From contig JACQBN010000023.1 in the NCBI GenBank assembly GCA_016194455.1, positions 1 to 40,539 on the forward strand: a stretch of DNA of 40,539 nucleotides. Direction: 5' to 3'. The notes beneath the pieces were generated by a model that was not told where the DNA came from, made no database searches, and was given only the letters and a program-made list of their open reading frames with translations. Every line of letters begins with the position of its first letter. The stretch's first letter is position 1. The position numbers were made by a program, and so were the translations under genes. Source of the DNA: Candidatus Kaiserbacteria bacterium (GTDB taxonomy: Bacteria; Patescibacteriota; Minisyncoccia; Phycocordibacterales; Phycocordibacteraceae). Positions 19,475-28,659 of the stretch are shown here, in pieces.

Positions 19475-22400
19475 ATGAAATTCCCTCGCACCATCATTGT
19501 TTACTCCGCCATCGCATTTGCACTAGCCTTCTTTGCAGGAGCGCCAAGCGCGTTTGCTAAATCCACTCAAGCCATCCTCACCGTTACCGGCTTGCCCCCC
19601 AGCGCTGTATACCAACAGTTAGGAATTACCGCCGGTACCTCAGGCGGCAGTGGCACCGGTGCAGTCTCTTACAACGCCGGTAACTCGACCGCTTGCTCAA
19701 TTAACTCTTCAACCGGCGCGGTGACCATCACCAGTGGTACCGGTACGTGTTCTATCACTGCAACCAAAGCAGCTGATACGAATTACAATTCTGCGACGAG
19801 CGCTGCGGTTTCAATTACAATCGGCAAAGCAAATCAAGCCACCCTCACCGTTAGCGGCCTACCATCCAGCGCCGTGTACCAGCAGTCGGGGGTCATCGCC
19901 GGCACTTCAGGCGGCAGCGGCACTGGCTCGGTCACCTACAGCGCTAACAGTTCAACCGCCTGTTCGGTGGGATCTTCGAGCGGTACGGTCACCATCACGA
20001 GCGGTAGTGGCACCTGTTCTATCACGGCGACCAAGGCGTCCGACACCAACTACAATTCTGCGACGAGCGTTGCGGTTTCAATTACGGTCAGCTATATAGA
20101 TCTCACAGCCGGAACCATCACCACTTCACCAACGTCCGTAGCCGTCGGTTCCTCGGTTACTCTCACCGCACCTGTCACGAATTCCGGAACGGCATCGACA
20201 GGAGGAAGCTTCACTGACCTCTTTGAGATAAACCAGAACCAAAATCCCGCCGATTTTGCAAGCATCTACGCAACACAGCCATATACTTCGGCAACGCTCG
20301 CTGCGAACGGCGACACCAACACCGCGAGCGCGTCGTACACCTTTGCTTCCAATGGCACCTGGTATGTACGAGCATGCGCTGATATGGGAACGAGCGGCAC
20401 CGGGAGTATCAATGAATGGAACTCAGGCGGCACAGGCGAGCTGAACAACTGCGGCGGATGGACTACATTCACCGTCAACAACCCCGTCCCAACTACGACT
20501 TCAATTTCACCCACCTCAAAAACGGCGGGCAGTTCCGGGTTCACGCTCACGGTCAATGGAACCAATTTTAACTCGTCTTCCGTCGTCAACTTTGCAGGAT
20601 CTCCGAGAGCAACGACGTACGTGAGCGCGACCCAACTCACCGCGAGCATCTCGTCATCCGACATCGCTACAGCTGATACGTTCAATGTTACGGTTACCAA
20701 TCCGAGTCCGGGAGGGGGAACGTCCGGTTCACAGACGTTCACCGTTAACAACCCGGCCCCGACCACGAGCTCAATTTCGCCAACTTCGAAGGTGGCGGGC
20801 AGTTCCGGGTTCACACTCACGGTCAATGGCACCAACTTCAACTCATCTTCCGTCGTCAACTTTACAGGTTCTGCCAGAACAACAACGTACGTGAGCGCGA
20901 CGCAGCTCACTGCCGCCATTTCAAGCTCTGATGCAACGACAGCAGGTACCTTTGCCATCACCGTCACCAACCCGACTCCCGGGGGAGGAACGTCCCTGTC
21001 GCAGACATTCACCGTGACAGCACCCGACCTCATCATCACCGGCACCATTACCCCCACGGGCGCGACGGCCGGAACGAGCGTCACGTTGACCGCGACAATC
21101 ACCAATCAAGGCAATGTCTCGACCGGTGCAAGCTTCAATACGTTGTTCCAGCAGGCGACCGATGCAAACGGCGCCGGAGCGACCAAACTCGGCACTAGCA
21201 CAGGCTCGACTCTTTCATCGACGGCGGGATCAAATACTGAATCAACAACGCTCCCATACACCTTCACGACCGCCGGCACCACCTACGTCCGCGCTTGTGC
21301 CAACACCACAGACAATGTGACCTTCGGTGTCGCTGAGTCCAACTACGGCAACAACTGCGGTGCGTGGACGCCTATAACGGTGAATCCCGGGGCGCTCGAT
21401 CATTTCGGTATCGGCGCCATTAGCGTCCAAGTCGCGGGTACGCCATTCAGTATCACGATCACTGCGCAGGACGCGAACAATAATACCGTTACGAGCTCCG
21501 CGAGCACGGTTGCTCTCACGTCGAATGCCGGCACAGTTTCTCCGGCGACCACGGGTACATTCACTTCCGGAAAATGGACCGGAACGGTAAGTCTGACGCA
21601 AGCGAACAATGCCGCGATCATCACTGCTACCAACGGCAAAATTGGTACATCGAATGCGTTTATAATAAGCGCAAGTCCCGTTTCCACCGTTACCATCTCG
21701 CCCGCGACGCTTTCTGTCGCACTTGGCTCATCTGCACAATTCACCGCGACAGCGAAAGACCAATACGGCAATACGCGTACGGGGGACTCCTTCTCTTGGT
21801 CTGTGAGTTCCGGTGGCGGCTCTGTGAGTTCCTCAGGGCTCTACGCACCCGACGGCCAGGTCGGTACGTTCACCGTGACGGCGACTGACGGAGCGATTTC
21901 CGGCACAGCAACCGTCACCGTCACCGCGCCGGATCTGACTGCGAGCGGGGTAACTCCTACTACCGTCGCCGCTGGCACGGCGCAATTGTATTCAACGACC
22001 GTGTCGAACATCGGCAATGCCTCGACTGGTGCGAACTTCAACACGCTCTTTCAAACAGCTGCAAATGCAAACGGCACTGGTTCCGCAGACATCGGCAGTG
22101 TCTCTTCGACCGCACTTGCCGGAGGCGCGACGAAGACAGTATCATTTTCGTACACGACTACGAAAGCTGGCACATTCTATATTCGCGCCTGCGCCGATAA
22201 AAGTTCAGCGAGCGACACCGGCCTCATCACCGAGAGCAATGAGAACAACAATTGCGGTGTGTGGACCACGATAACGGTGAGTGCCGGAGCCCTCGACCAT
22301 TTCGGGATCGGAGCAATTGGGACTCAATATGTGAATATACCGTTTCCGATTTCGGTTACTGCACAAGATGCATACAACAACACGATTTTGAATTATGCGG

Positions 22401-23530
22401 GCACGCTCAACTATACGACAAGCGTATGCAACAAGTGTATCTCGCCGACCTCATCGGGATCGTTTACCAACGGTGTGCGTACCGAGACCGTCACCATTTC
22501 TCAAGCAAGTGCCGGCGCCACCATCACTGCGACCGAAAGCGGCGGCGGCAACAACCATCCGGCCAGCACATCAAATAACTTTCCGGTCTTGGCTGTGCTT
22601 TTCCCAACGGGGACAGGCAACTATCAGCAGTGGGTGACGAATACCGACGGTGCGGTGAATGCCGTCGCGGGCAATGATGGCGACACTACCTATGTGTATC
22701 CTCAAAGTCTGTACTCGGTCATCGATCAGTTGAGCCTATCGGGAACAAACGGCAAGGATGTGAGTGGTGCGATTGCCGCCTCGCAGACAGAATTCCAGCG
22801 GATATGGCAAGTTGATAAGTCCATTCTGGCCGGCGCATCGCCGAAACAGCGCACTCTCGTGCTCGTCACGCCGCGCGGTAACCTCTCCGGTAATTCGAAC
22901 TCGCAGGCAATTGTTGACGCGGCGACCTGCGTGAAAACGCTCGACCCCGGCGCATGCTCGCGCGCTGGCATAACGCTCGACTCATCAAATGCGACGACTA
23001 CTATATACGTCATGTCTTGGGGTGCTACCGGCGGACAGAGTTTCAACGATTCGCTTTCGAGCGGACCAGGATATTCTTTTTACGCTCCGAATTCCGACGA
23101 TGTCATTTCGGTATTCAATCAAATCGGACAGGCAATATGCCCCGCGACCGTGGCTTCGGATTCGGGGGCGGCGGGAGGGCCGACCGGCGCCTCACTCCAA
23201 GTTTTCACCCACGTCGTCAACAACGATGGCGGGAAATTGAGCGCGTCCAATTTCCCCTTTACCGTGAATAGCGGAGCACCCACTCCGGGAGCGGAGCCGC
23301 CCACCGGAGTGACTCTCGCCTGGAGCGATCTAACAGCGCCGTATGCGGTTGCGCAATCGCAGGTTGCCGGATACGGCGCGCCGGACATCGGCCCGGGCTG
23401 CACTTCAAGCGACGCGGGTATGCTTATCCTGGGCGAGACGCGCATGTGCGTTCTCACCAACGACGATACCGCCGTGGCGCCAACTATCACGGTAGGCAAC
23501 GGTACTTGGCAGGAAGTCCCCACGTATTAA
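19475..23530 (+). CDS. 1351-aa secreted multidomain adhesin-like protein (MBG/Ig-like, CARDB-like, IPT/TIG-like repeats; VWA-like C-terminal region)
   Basis: Signal peptide; repeats QATLTVSGLPSSAVYQQSG.., PTTTSISPTSKTAGSSGFTLTVNGTNFNSSSVVNF..; RTLVLVTPRG...TIYVMSWGA...SFYAPNSDDVISVFNQIGQAIC. Confidence 0.85.
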   Translation: MKFPRTIIVYSAIAFALAFFAGAPSAFAKSTQAILTVTGLPPSAVYQQLGITAGTSGGSGTGAVSYNAGNSTACSINSSTGAVTITSGTGTCSITATKAADTNYNSATSAAVSITIGKANQATLTVSGLPSSAVYQQSGVIAGTSGGSGTGSVTYSANSSTACSVGSSSGTVTITSGSGTCSITATKASDTNYNSATSVAVSITVSYIDLTAGTITTSPTSVAVGSSVTLTAPVTNSGTASTGGSFTDLFEINQNQNPADFASIYATQPYTSATLAANGDTNTASASYTFASNGTWYVRACADMGTSGTGSINEWNSGGTGELNNCGGWTTFTVNNPVPTTTSISPTSKTAGSSGFTLTVNGTNFNSSSVVNFAGSPRATTYVSATQLTASISSSDIATADTFNVTVTNPSPGGGTSGSQTFTVNNPAPTTSSISPTSKVAGSSGFTLTVNGTNFNSSSVVNFTGSARTTTYVSATQLTAAISSSDATTAGTFAITVTNPTPGGGTSLSQTFTVTAPDLIITGTITPTGATAGTSVTLTATITNQGNVSTGASFNTLFQQATDANGAGATKLGTSTGSTLSSTAGSNTESTTLPYTFTTAGTTYVRACANTTDNVTFGVAESNYGNNCGAWTPITVNPGALDHFGIGAISVQVAGTPFSITITAQDANNNTVTSSASTVALTSNAGTVSPATTGTFTSGKWTGTVSLTQANNAAIITATNGKIGTSNAFIISASPVSTVTISPATLSVALGSSAQFTATAKDQYGNTRTGDSFSWSVSSGGGSVSSSGLYAPDGQVGTFTVTATDGAISGTATVTVTAPDLTASGVTPTTVAAGTAQLYSTTVSNIGNASTGANFNTLFQTAANANGTGSADIGSVSSTALAGGATKTVSFSYTTTKAGTFYIRACADKSSASDTGLITESNENNNCGVWTTITVSAGALDHFGIGAIGTQYVNIPFPISVTAQDAYNNTILNYAGTLNYTTSVCNKCISPTSSGSFTNGVRTETVTISQASAGATITATESGGGNNHPASTSNNFPVLAVLFPTGTGNYQQWVTNTDGAVNAVAGNDGDTTYVYPQSLYSVIDQLSLSGTNGKDVSGAIAASQTEFQRIWQVDKSILAGASPKQRTLVLVTPRGNLSGNSNSQAIVDAATCVKTLDPGACSRAGITLDSSNATTTIYVMSWGATGGQSFNDSLSSGPGYSFYAPNSDDVISVFNQIGQAICPATVASDSGAAGGPTGASLQVFTHVVNNDGGKLSASNFPFTVNSGAPTPGAEPPTGVTLAWSDLTAPYAVAQSQVAGYGAPDIGPGCTSSDAGMLILGETRMCVLTNDDTAVAPTITVGNGTWQEVPTY
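19568..20090 (+). repeat. Two tandem coding repeats (~265 bp units) in the adhesin
   Basis: tacaattctgcgacgagcg.tgcggtttcaattac near the end of both units; protein repeats AILTVTGLPPSAVYQQ.. / ATLTVSGLPSSAVYQQ.. Confidence 0.8.
20490..21020 (+). repeat. Two tandem IPT/TIG-like coding repeats (~265 bp units) in the adhesin
   Basis: ggcgggcagttccgggttcac.ctcacggtcaatgg in both units. Confidence 0.8.
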
Positions 23531-23547
23531 CCCCGGGCGTGGAGGAA

Positions 23548-23584
23548 AGCACAAGCGCCCCGCCGAGGGCGGGGCGCTTGTGCT
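23548..23584. terminator. Perfect 17-bp GC-rich hairpin between convergent adhesin and small ORF
   Basis: agcacaagcgccccgcc / gag / ggcggggcgcttgtgct. Confidence 0.8.
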
Positions 23585-23602
23585 GCGAAAACGAATGTCG
23601 CT

Positions 23603-23788
23603 TTAGCAGTGAATCCAAGCATACCAAACGGCTGAGTTGCCGTTGGAGCTCAGACCGTTCCCGTATGCGGCGCTCTGCTGATTTATTCCGTCGCAACCGC
23701 TTCCCTGGTGCGACGCAAACGCCGCCGCCGGCGCCATGAGGATCGCGACCGTTGCGGCTGCAACCGCGTAGGTAACCAATTTATGCAT
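23603..23788 (-). CDS. Small secreted peptide, 61 aa with signal peptide and two cysteines in the mature part
   Basis: MHKLVTYAVAAATVAILMAPAAAFA|SHQGSGCDGINQQSAAYGNGLSSNGNSAVWYAWIHC; no larger ORF competes on the opposite strand. Confidence 0.6.
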   Translation of the reverse strand: MHKLVTYAVAAATVAILMAPAAAFASHQGSGCDGINQQSAAYGNGLSSNGNSAVWYAWIHC

Positions 23789-23913
23789 GCTTCATGAGTT
23801 ACTCGTAAGCGCCCAAATACAAGAATAGCCCGATAGTGTGACCGGCCTGTCAGGGGCGTGTCTATCCTGTGGATAACTTTTGTTGTGTACTGATGAAGCG
23901 GTAAAATGAGCAT

Positions 23914-25395
23914 ATGAAAAAATACATTGTAGGTATCGGTATCGCTGTTGCAGCACTCGGCCTCGGGGCTACCGTGGCCTTCGCTACGGTTAATCCTGTT
24001 ACCGCAGCGACCGGGGGCGAGGCCATATCTATCGATACGACATCCGCGTCTGGCGGCAGTAATACCTTTACCACCCCCATTACCGGCCCAGTTATTACGG
24101 AAGCTTCCGTGGGCGATATTGGGGCCGGTACTTATGTGTTGACTCTTCCCGCCGGCTGGGTGTTTGATACCGGCGCGACGGTAACAATCGGCCTGAATGG
24201 GGGAACCGATATCGATGCCAGCTCTACTGCGACTGTTGGCAGCAATACGCTCACCTTCGGGGTGCTGACACCCTCTAGTGGGGCCTCGGCCGTGCTTACC
24301 TTCAACGGTATTGCGGTGAAGCCGACGGGGACCGCCACCAGCACCGGTAATATGCTCATCTCTTCCGATGATGGCGGTAGCATCGTGGGAGTAGATGGCA
24401 GCACCAACTTCGGCACGTTCGGCACCGTGCCGGGCGCGCTTACAAGCATCACCGTCTCTCCCGACGGAAACACCATTACTGCAGACCAAACGCAGCTATT
24501 CGCCGCCGAAGGCTTTGACCAGTTCGCGAACAGCAGAGGCGACGTGACCGGGGGCACCACCTTTACCGTGAGCTCCGGCAGCATGTTCGGGTCCTTCACC
24601 GGCGCAACCTTCCAGCCGGCTTCGACGAGCCCATCAATCACGGTGCACGGAGCGCATGCCGACACGGCCGGCGATGACGCGGCAATCACGGTAACGCCCG
24701 GCGTGGCGACAACGGTTGCCATTACCACGCAGCCGGCAAACACGAACGGCACGGTAGACAATCCGCTCCAGCAACAGCCGATAATTCATGTGACCGACCA
24801 ATTCAACAATGACGTTGCCGATGGCACCGCGGTTACCGCCTCGGTGGTGAGCGGCACGGGCCCCGCGCTCCGCAATACCGCAACGACGACCTTGGGCGCG
24901 GGCGTCGCGACCTTTACCACTCTCGGCACGACCTTGGGCGCGGGCGTCGCGACCTTTACCACTCTCGGCTACAACAAAGCCGCGGAACCCTTTACGCTCA
25001 AGTTTTCCTCAAACAGCAATGATAGCGACACCTCAGATACGGTGTCAGCCCTTATTTACGGAGTGCCGCACCATCTGGCATACGACGTCCAGCCGTCAAA
25101 CGTGAGGGTGAACACAGCCATCACACCCGCGGTCAAGGTGAGCATCCGCGACCAGTACGACAATACGCGGACAGGGCAGAACGGCACCGGAGTCTCCGTC
25201 TACGCCGTTACGCCGCAAGGGAAAAAGATCTCAGTTTCAGGCGGCGGAAGCACTACAATCTCCGGCGTCGCCACCTTCTCGTCGATCATGCTTAATCAGC
25301 CCGGCGGCTACGTGCTTGGCGCACACACGTTTGGACTCTCTGACATTCTGTCCGTACCGTTCAACGTTGCTCCCGCAACGAAGGGTAAGAAATAA
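23914..25395 (+). CDS. Secreted Ig-like (Big/invasin-type) surface protein
   Basis: Signal peptide MKKYIVGIGIAVAALGLGATVAFA; IHVTDQFNNDVADGTAVTASV, VSIRDQYDNTRTGQNGTGVSVYA. Confidence 0.8.
   Translation: MKKYIVGIGIAVAALGLGATVAFATVNPVTAATGGEAISIDTTSASGGSNTFTTPITGPVITEASVGDIGAGTYVLTLPAGWVFDTGATVTIGLNGGTDIDASSTATVGSNTLTFGVLTPSSGASAVLTFNGIAVKPTGTATSTGNMLISSDDGGSIVGVDGSTNFGTFGTVPGALTSITVSPDGNTITADQTQLFAAEGFDQFANSRGDVTGGTTFTVSSGSMFGSFTGATFQPASTSPSITVHGAHADTAGDDAAITVTPGVATTVAITTQPANTNGTVDNPLQQQPIIHVTDQFNNDVADGTAVTASVVSGTGPALRNTATTTLGAGVATFTTLGTTLGAGVATFTTLGYNKAAEPFTLKFSSNSNDSDTSDTVSALIYGVPHHLAYDVQPSNVRVNTAITPAVKVSIRDQYDNTRTGQNGTGVSVYAVTPQGKKISVSGGGSTTISGVATFSSIMLNQPGGYVLGAHTFGLSDILSVPFNVAPATKGKK
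24886..24969 (+). repeat. Perfect 42-bp x2 in-frame tandem duplication
   Basis: acgaccttgggcgcgggcgtcgcgacctttaccactctcggc at 24886-24927 and 24928-24969. Confidence 0.95.
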
Positions 25396-25461
25396 AGATA
25401 TACACAAGGAGGCACTTACCTCTTGCACAATATCCTGTTTGCCTCTACGATAGAGGCCATT

Positions 25462-26016
25462 ATGACTCTCTGGCCTCCTGGGGGTGTATTATCCAGCCTT
25501 CGGCGCTCTATACGCGGCCGCGCCTGCCAGGAAGCAGGCTTCACGCTGATTGAAATCCTCATCGTGATCGGCATTATCGCGGTCTTGGCGGGTATCGTCA
25601 TCGTCGCGATCAACCCCGCGAAGCAGTTCGCCCAGGCACGCAACACCCAGCGTCAGGCGAACGTCAACACGATATTGAACGCCATCGGCCAGCGTCTCTC
25701 GGACAATAAGGGGACGTTCGAAGGAACATTTGCCGTGGGGAGTCCTTCAGTATCCTATACATGTGGGCCAATACCTTCCGCGACGACAACCATCACTACG
25801 ACGATGGCCGCAGATACAACCTCGCCGACAGGTAGTATGGGATGCCTGGTCCCGACATATATAGCCACGATGCCGTTTGACCCTGCCGCAAGTTCAACGA
25901 GTAACACAGCCTATTCCGTTTTAGCAGATTCCACCGGCAGAATAACCGTTTGTTCGGGAATGGCCGCGACCGAAACATCGATCCCGGGGGCCGCAGCAAT
26001 TTGCGTCAAGCGCTAA
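25462..26016 (+). CDS. Type IV pilin-like prepilin
   Basis: EAGFTLIEILIVIGIIAVLAGIVIVAINPAKQFAQARNTQRQANVNTILNAIGQ; exact start uncertain (track start 25423). Confidence 0.88.
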   Translation: MTLWPPGGVLSSLRRSIRGRACQEAGFTLIEILIVIGIIAVLAGIVIVAINPAKQFAQARNTQRQANVNTILNAIGQRLSDNKGTFEGTFAVGSPSVSYTCGPIPSATTTITTTMAADTTSPTGSMGCLVPTYIATMPFDPAASSTSNTAYSVLADSTGRITVCSGMAATETSIPGAAAICVKR

Positions 26017-26125
26017 GCTACTACCCGCCGCTTGATTTCTTCTATAATCCGACTACAAAATTCTCAAGTAGCGCACGTTTCATTCCCTAAAAACGGAGTT
26101 TATGCTATAGTGCAGCGACGTTTTC

Positions 26126-27586
26126 ATGACCCCAGAACCCAGCCTAAAGCCTTTGCAAGTTCTTGAAGGCAGGAGCCCCCTTGTGCTCTTCAAGCGCATG
26201 GCAAAAGAGGTCCCCGCCTACCGTCGCTTCCTTCGCGCCCACGGCGTGAAGCCGGAGAAGATAACGACCACTGAACACCTCGCAGCAGTACCGATAATGA
26301 GCAAGGCAAACTATTTGAACAAGAGCGCCTTCAGCGATCTCTTTTGGGACGGGTCGTTGAAAGCGCCGCACGCACTTACCTCCACCTCCGGCTCCACCGG
26401 CAAGCCAACTTATTTTGCGCGCTCACACGCGGTGGATCAGCAGTCCTCGACCATACACGAGCTTATCTTCAGAGCGAGCTCGCTTGAGCCCACCGAGTCC
26501 ACTCTGGTTATCATCTGTTTTGGCATGGGCGTGTGGATTGGCGGCCTCATCACCTATCAGGCCTTCGAGCTTATGGGTCGTCGTGGCTACCCGATCTCAA
26601 TTCTGACGCCCGGCATCAACAAAGCGGAGATCCTCAAGGCGCTCCGGGATCTGGCGCCGCAGTATCGTCAACTCATACTCGCGGGTTACCCCCCGTTTCT
26701 CAAAGACGTTATCGACGAGGCGGTCGCCGCCGGTATCACCTTCAAGAAACACCGCGTTACATTATTGTTCGCCGCAGAGGCGTTCACCGAAACCTTCCGC
26801 GATCACGTCGCCAAGAAGGTCGGACTCAAGAATCCTCTGACCGACACCGTCAATATCTATGGCAGCGCGGATCTCGGCACCATGGCATTCGAAACCCCGC
26901 TCTCCATTCTTGCTCGTCGTCTTGCGGTCAAGAACAGAAAACTCTTCGCCGACTTGTTCCGGGGCGCCGCGAAGACCCCAACGCTGGCTCAGTACCTTCC
27001 GCAGTTCGTCTCGTTTGAGGCTCCGGACGGAGAGATTCTCATTTCAGGCGACAGCGCCGTGCCGCTGCTGCGCTACGCAATCGGAGACCACGGCGGCGTC
27101 TATACGTTTCACGGACTCCTGGAGCGCTTCAGAGCCAACAAAATCGATCTTTTAAAAGAGGCGCGCAAAGCGGGCATCGGAAAAAACGTGCTCGAGCTAC
27201 CGTTCGTCTATGTCTATGAACGCGTCGATCTCTCGACCACGCTCTACGGGCTCCAGGTCTATCCGGAAACCATTAAAGAAGTACTGCTTGATCGGCGATT
27301 CCAAAAATTCTTGACGGGGAAGCTCACTCTCGTTACCAAGTTCGACCACGAACAAAACCAGTATCTAGAGATCAATCTCGAACAAAAACCAAAGAGGGAA
27401 GCCAGCAAAGTCGTACGCGCCGAGCTCCTGGCGGAAATTATGAAGAATTTGCGGGAGAAAAACTCTGAGTTTCGCGAACTCTCGGACTTCCTCGGTTCGC
27501 GCTCCGAACCAAAGCTCGTTTTCTGGCCCTACGAGGACCCACTGTATTTTAAACCCGGCATGAAGCAGCCCTGGGTCGTGCGATAG
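26126..27586 (+). CDS. PaaK/CapK-like adenylate-forming enzyme (phenylacetate-CoA ligase family)
   Basis: TSTSGSTGKPTYFARSH P-loop, NIYGSADLGTMAFE, PLLRYAIGDHGGV. Confidence 0.8.
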   Translation: MTPEPSLKPLQVLEGRSPLVLFKRMAKEVPAYRRFLRAHGVKPEKITTTEHLAAVPIMSKANYLNKSAFSDLFWDGSLKAPHALTSTSGSTGKPTYFARSHAVDQQSSTIHELIFRASSLEPTESTLVIICFGMGVWIGGLITYQAFELMGRRGYPISILTPGINKAEILKALRDLAPQYRQLILAGYPPFLKDVIDEAVAAGITFKKHRVTLLFAAEAFTETFRDHVAKKVGLKNPLTDTVNIYGSADLGTMAFETPLSILARRLAVKNRKLFADLFRGAAKTPTLAQYLPQFVSFEAPDGEILISGDSAVPLLRYAIGDHGGVYTFHGLLERFRANKIDLLKEARKAGIGKNVLELPFVYVYERVDLSTTLYGLQVYPETIKEVLLDRRFQKFLTGKLTLVTKFDHEQNQYLEINLEQKPKREASKVVRAELLAEIMKNLREKNSEFRELSDFLGSRSEPKLVFWPYEDPLYFKPGMKQPWVVR

Positions 27587-27615
27587 ACGTCAACGGCGCG
27601 TGCTAAACTCCTAGC

Positions 27616-28659
27616 ATGGCGGCTAGGTCTCTAGCGGTATTTGAGAAACAATTTCCCTTTGACGCAGACTCCCGTCAGCGTATACTGGCGTTGCTTGAAG
27701 CCGCCACCCGGGCGCCCTCCACCCACAACAGCCAGCCGTGGATGTTCCGTGTTGTAGGCGATGCAGTTGAAATCTTTCGGGACACGAACGTCAAACTCCC
27801 GCAGTCCGATGCCCATACTCGCTATGCGCACATCAGCATCGGATTCTTGCTCCACCACATCCTCGTGCTCGGGCGCTTTGTGGGGATGCACCCAGAAGTA
27901 AGCATTCTAGTTTCGGGCGTTTCGATCGCGAGGGTCCGCTTCTCTCCGGCGGGAACACGAGAGGAGGACATACTCCCCCTCGCACAAGCGATTTTCGCTC
28001 GGCGCAATCAGCGCGGCACTTTCCAGAGCGGCAAAAAAATTCCAGAGATGCTTCTGGAACAACTCGCGCAGCGTGCGCCAGAAATGCCTGCAGAATTTCC
28101 GCGTGTCGAGCTCTCCATCGTTACTAGTCCCGCGTCGGCTGCGCGGATAGGGAAGCTCACCAAGGAGACGATGATTCGTTTGTACAGTCGCCCAGAATTC
28201 CGGCGCGAGATGTCCAGTTGGATTACGCCGACAGGTTCGGGGCGTAGGGACGGCATTCCCGGCTTCTCGCTCAACCAACCGCTCCTTCTTTCCTGGATTC
28301 TCCCGTCGCTTATTCGGAGATTCAACATCGGGAAGATACCTGGGAAGTTGAGCGCCGCCGCACTTGCCTCTGCGCCCGCGATATTCGGCTTCGGATCGGA
28401 TCAGGACCCCGCTTCGTGGCTCTCGATCGGCTTCCAAGCATCGCACGATATACTCACTCTCGTCGCAAACGGATTTGATGCATCGATCTATGTCGCTTCT
28501 GTCGAGCTTCCCGAGATTCAACGTGAGGCGACGGGGCTGTGCGGGCTCAAGAAATCGCTTCAATTTTTGTTTGCAGCAGGGAAGCTTGAGAGTTCGGCGT
28601 CGTGGTACACGCCGCGAGTTCCGCTCGCGACAAGATTGTCTCCTCAGCTGCCTCCATGA
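27616..28659 (+). CDS. Nitroreductase-family FMN protein
   Basis: LEAATRAPSTHNSQPWMFRVVGDAVEIF motif; HISIGFLLHHILV. Confidence 0.8.
   Translation: MAARSLAVFEKQFPFDADSRQRILALLEAATRAPSTHNSQPWMFRVVGDAVEIFRDTNVKLPQSDAHTRYAHISIGFLLHHILVLGRFVGMHPEVSILVSGVSIARVRFSPAGTREEDILPLAQAIFARRNQRGTFQSGKKIPEMLLEQLAQRAPEMPAEFPRVELSIVTSPASAARIGKLTKETMIRLYSRPEFRREMSSWITPTGSGRRDGIPGFSLNQPLLLSWILPSLIRRFNIGKIPGKLSAAALASAPAIFGFGSDQDPASWLSIGFQASHDILTLVANGFDASIYVASVELPEIQREATGLCGLKKSLQFLFAAGKLESSASWYTPRVPLATRLSPQLPP

Noticed and set aside
19568-21020. CRISPR-like or satellite repeat array
   Set aside because: Repeats are long (~265 bp), in frame, imperfect and encode tandem Ig-like/TIG-like protein domains.
20266-21105. 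279-aa minus-strand ORF antisense to the adhesin
   Set aside because: Valine-rich repeated translation mirrors the tandem coding repeats on the plus strand; no independent evidence of coding.
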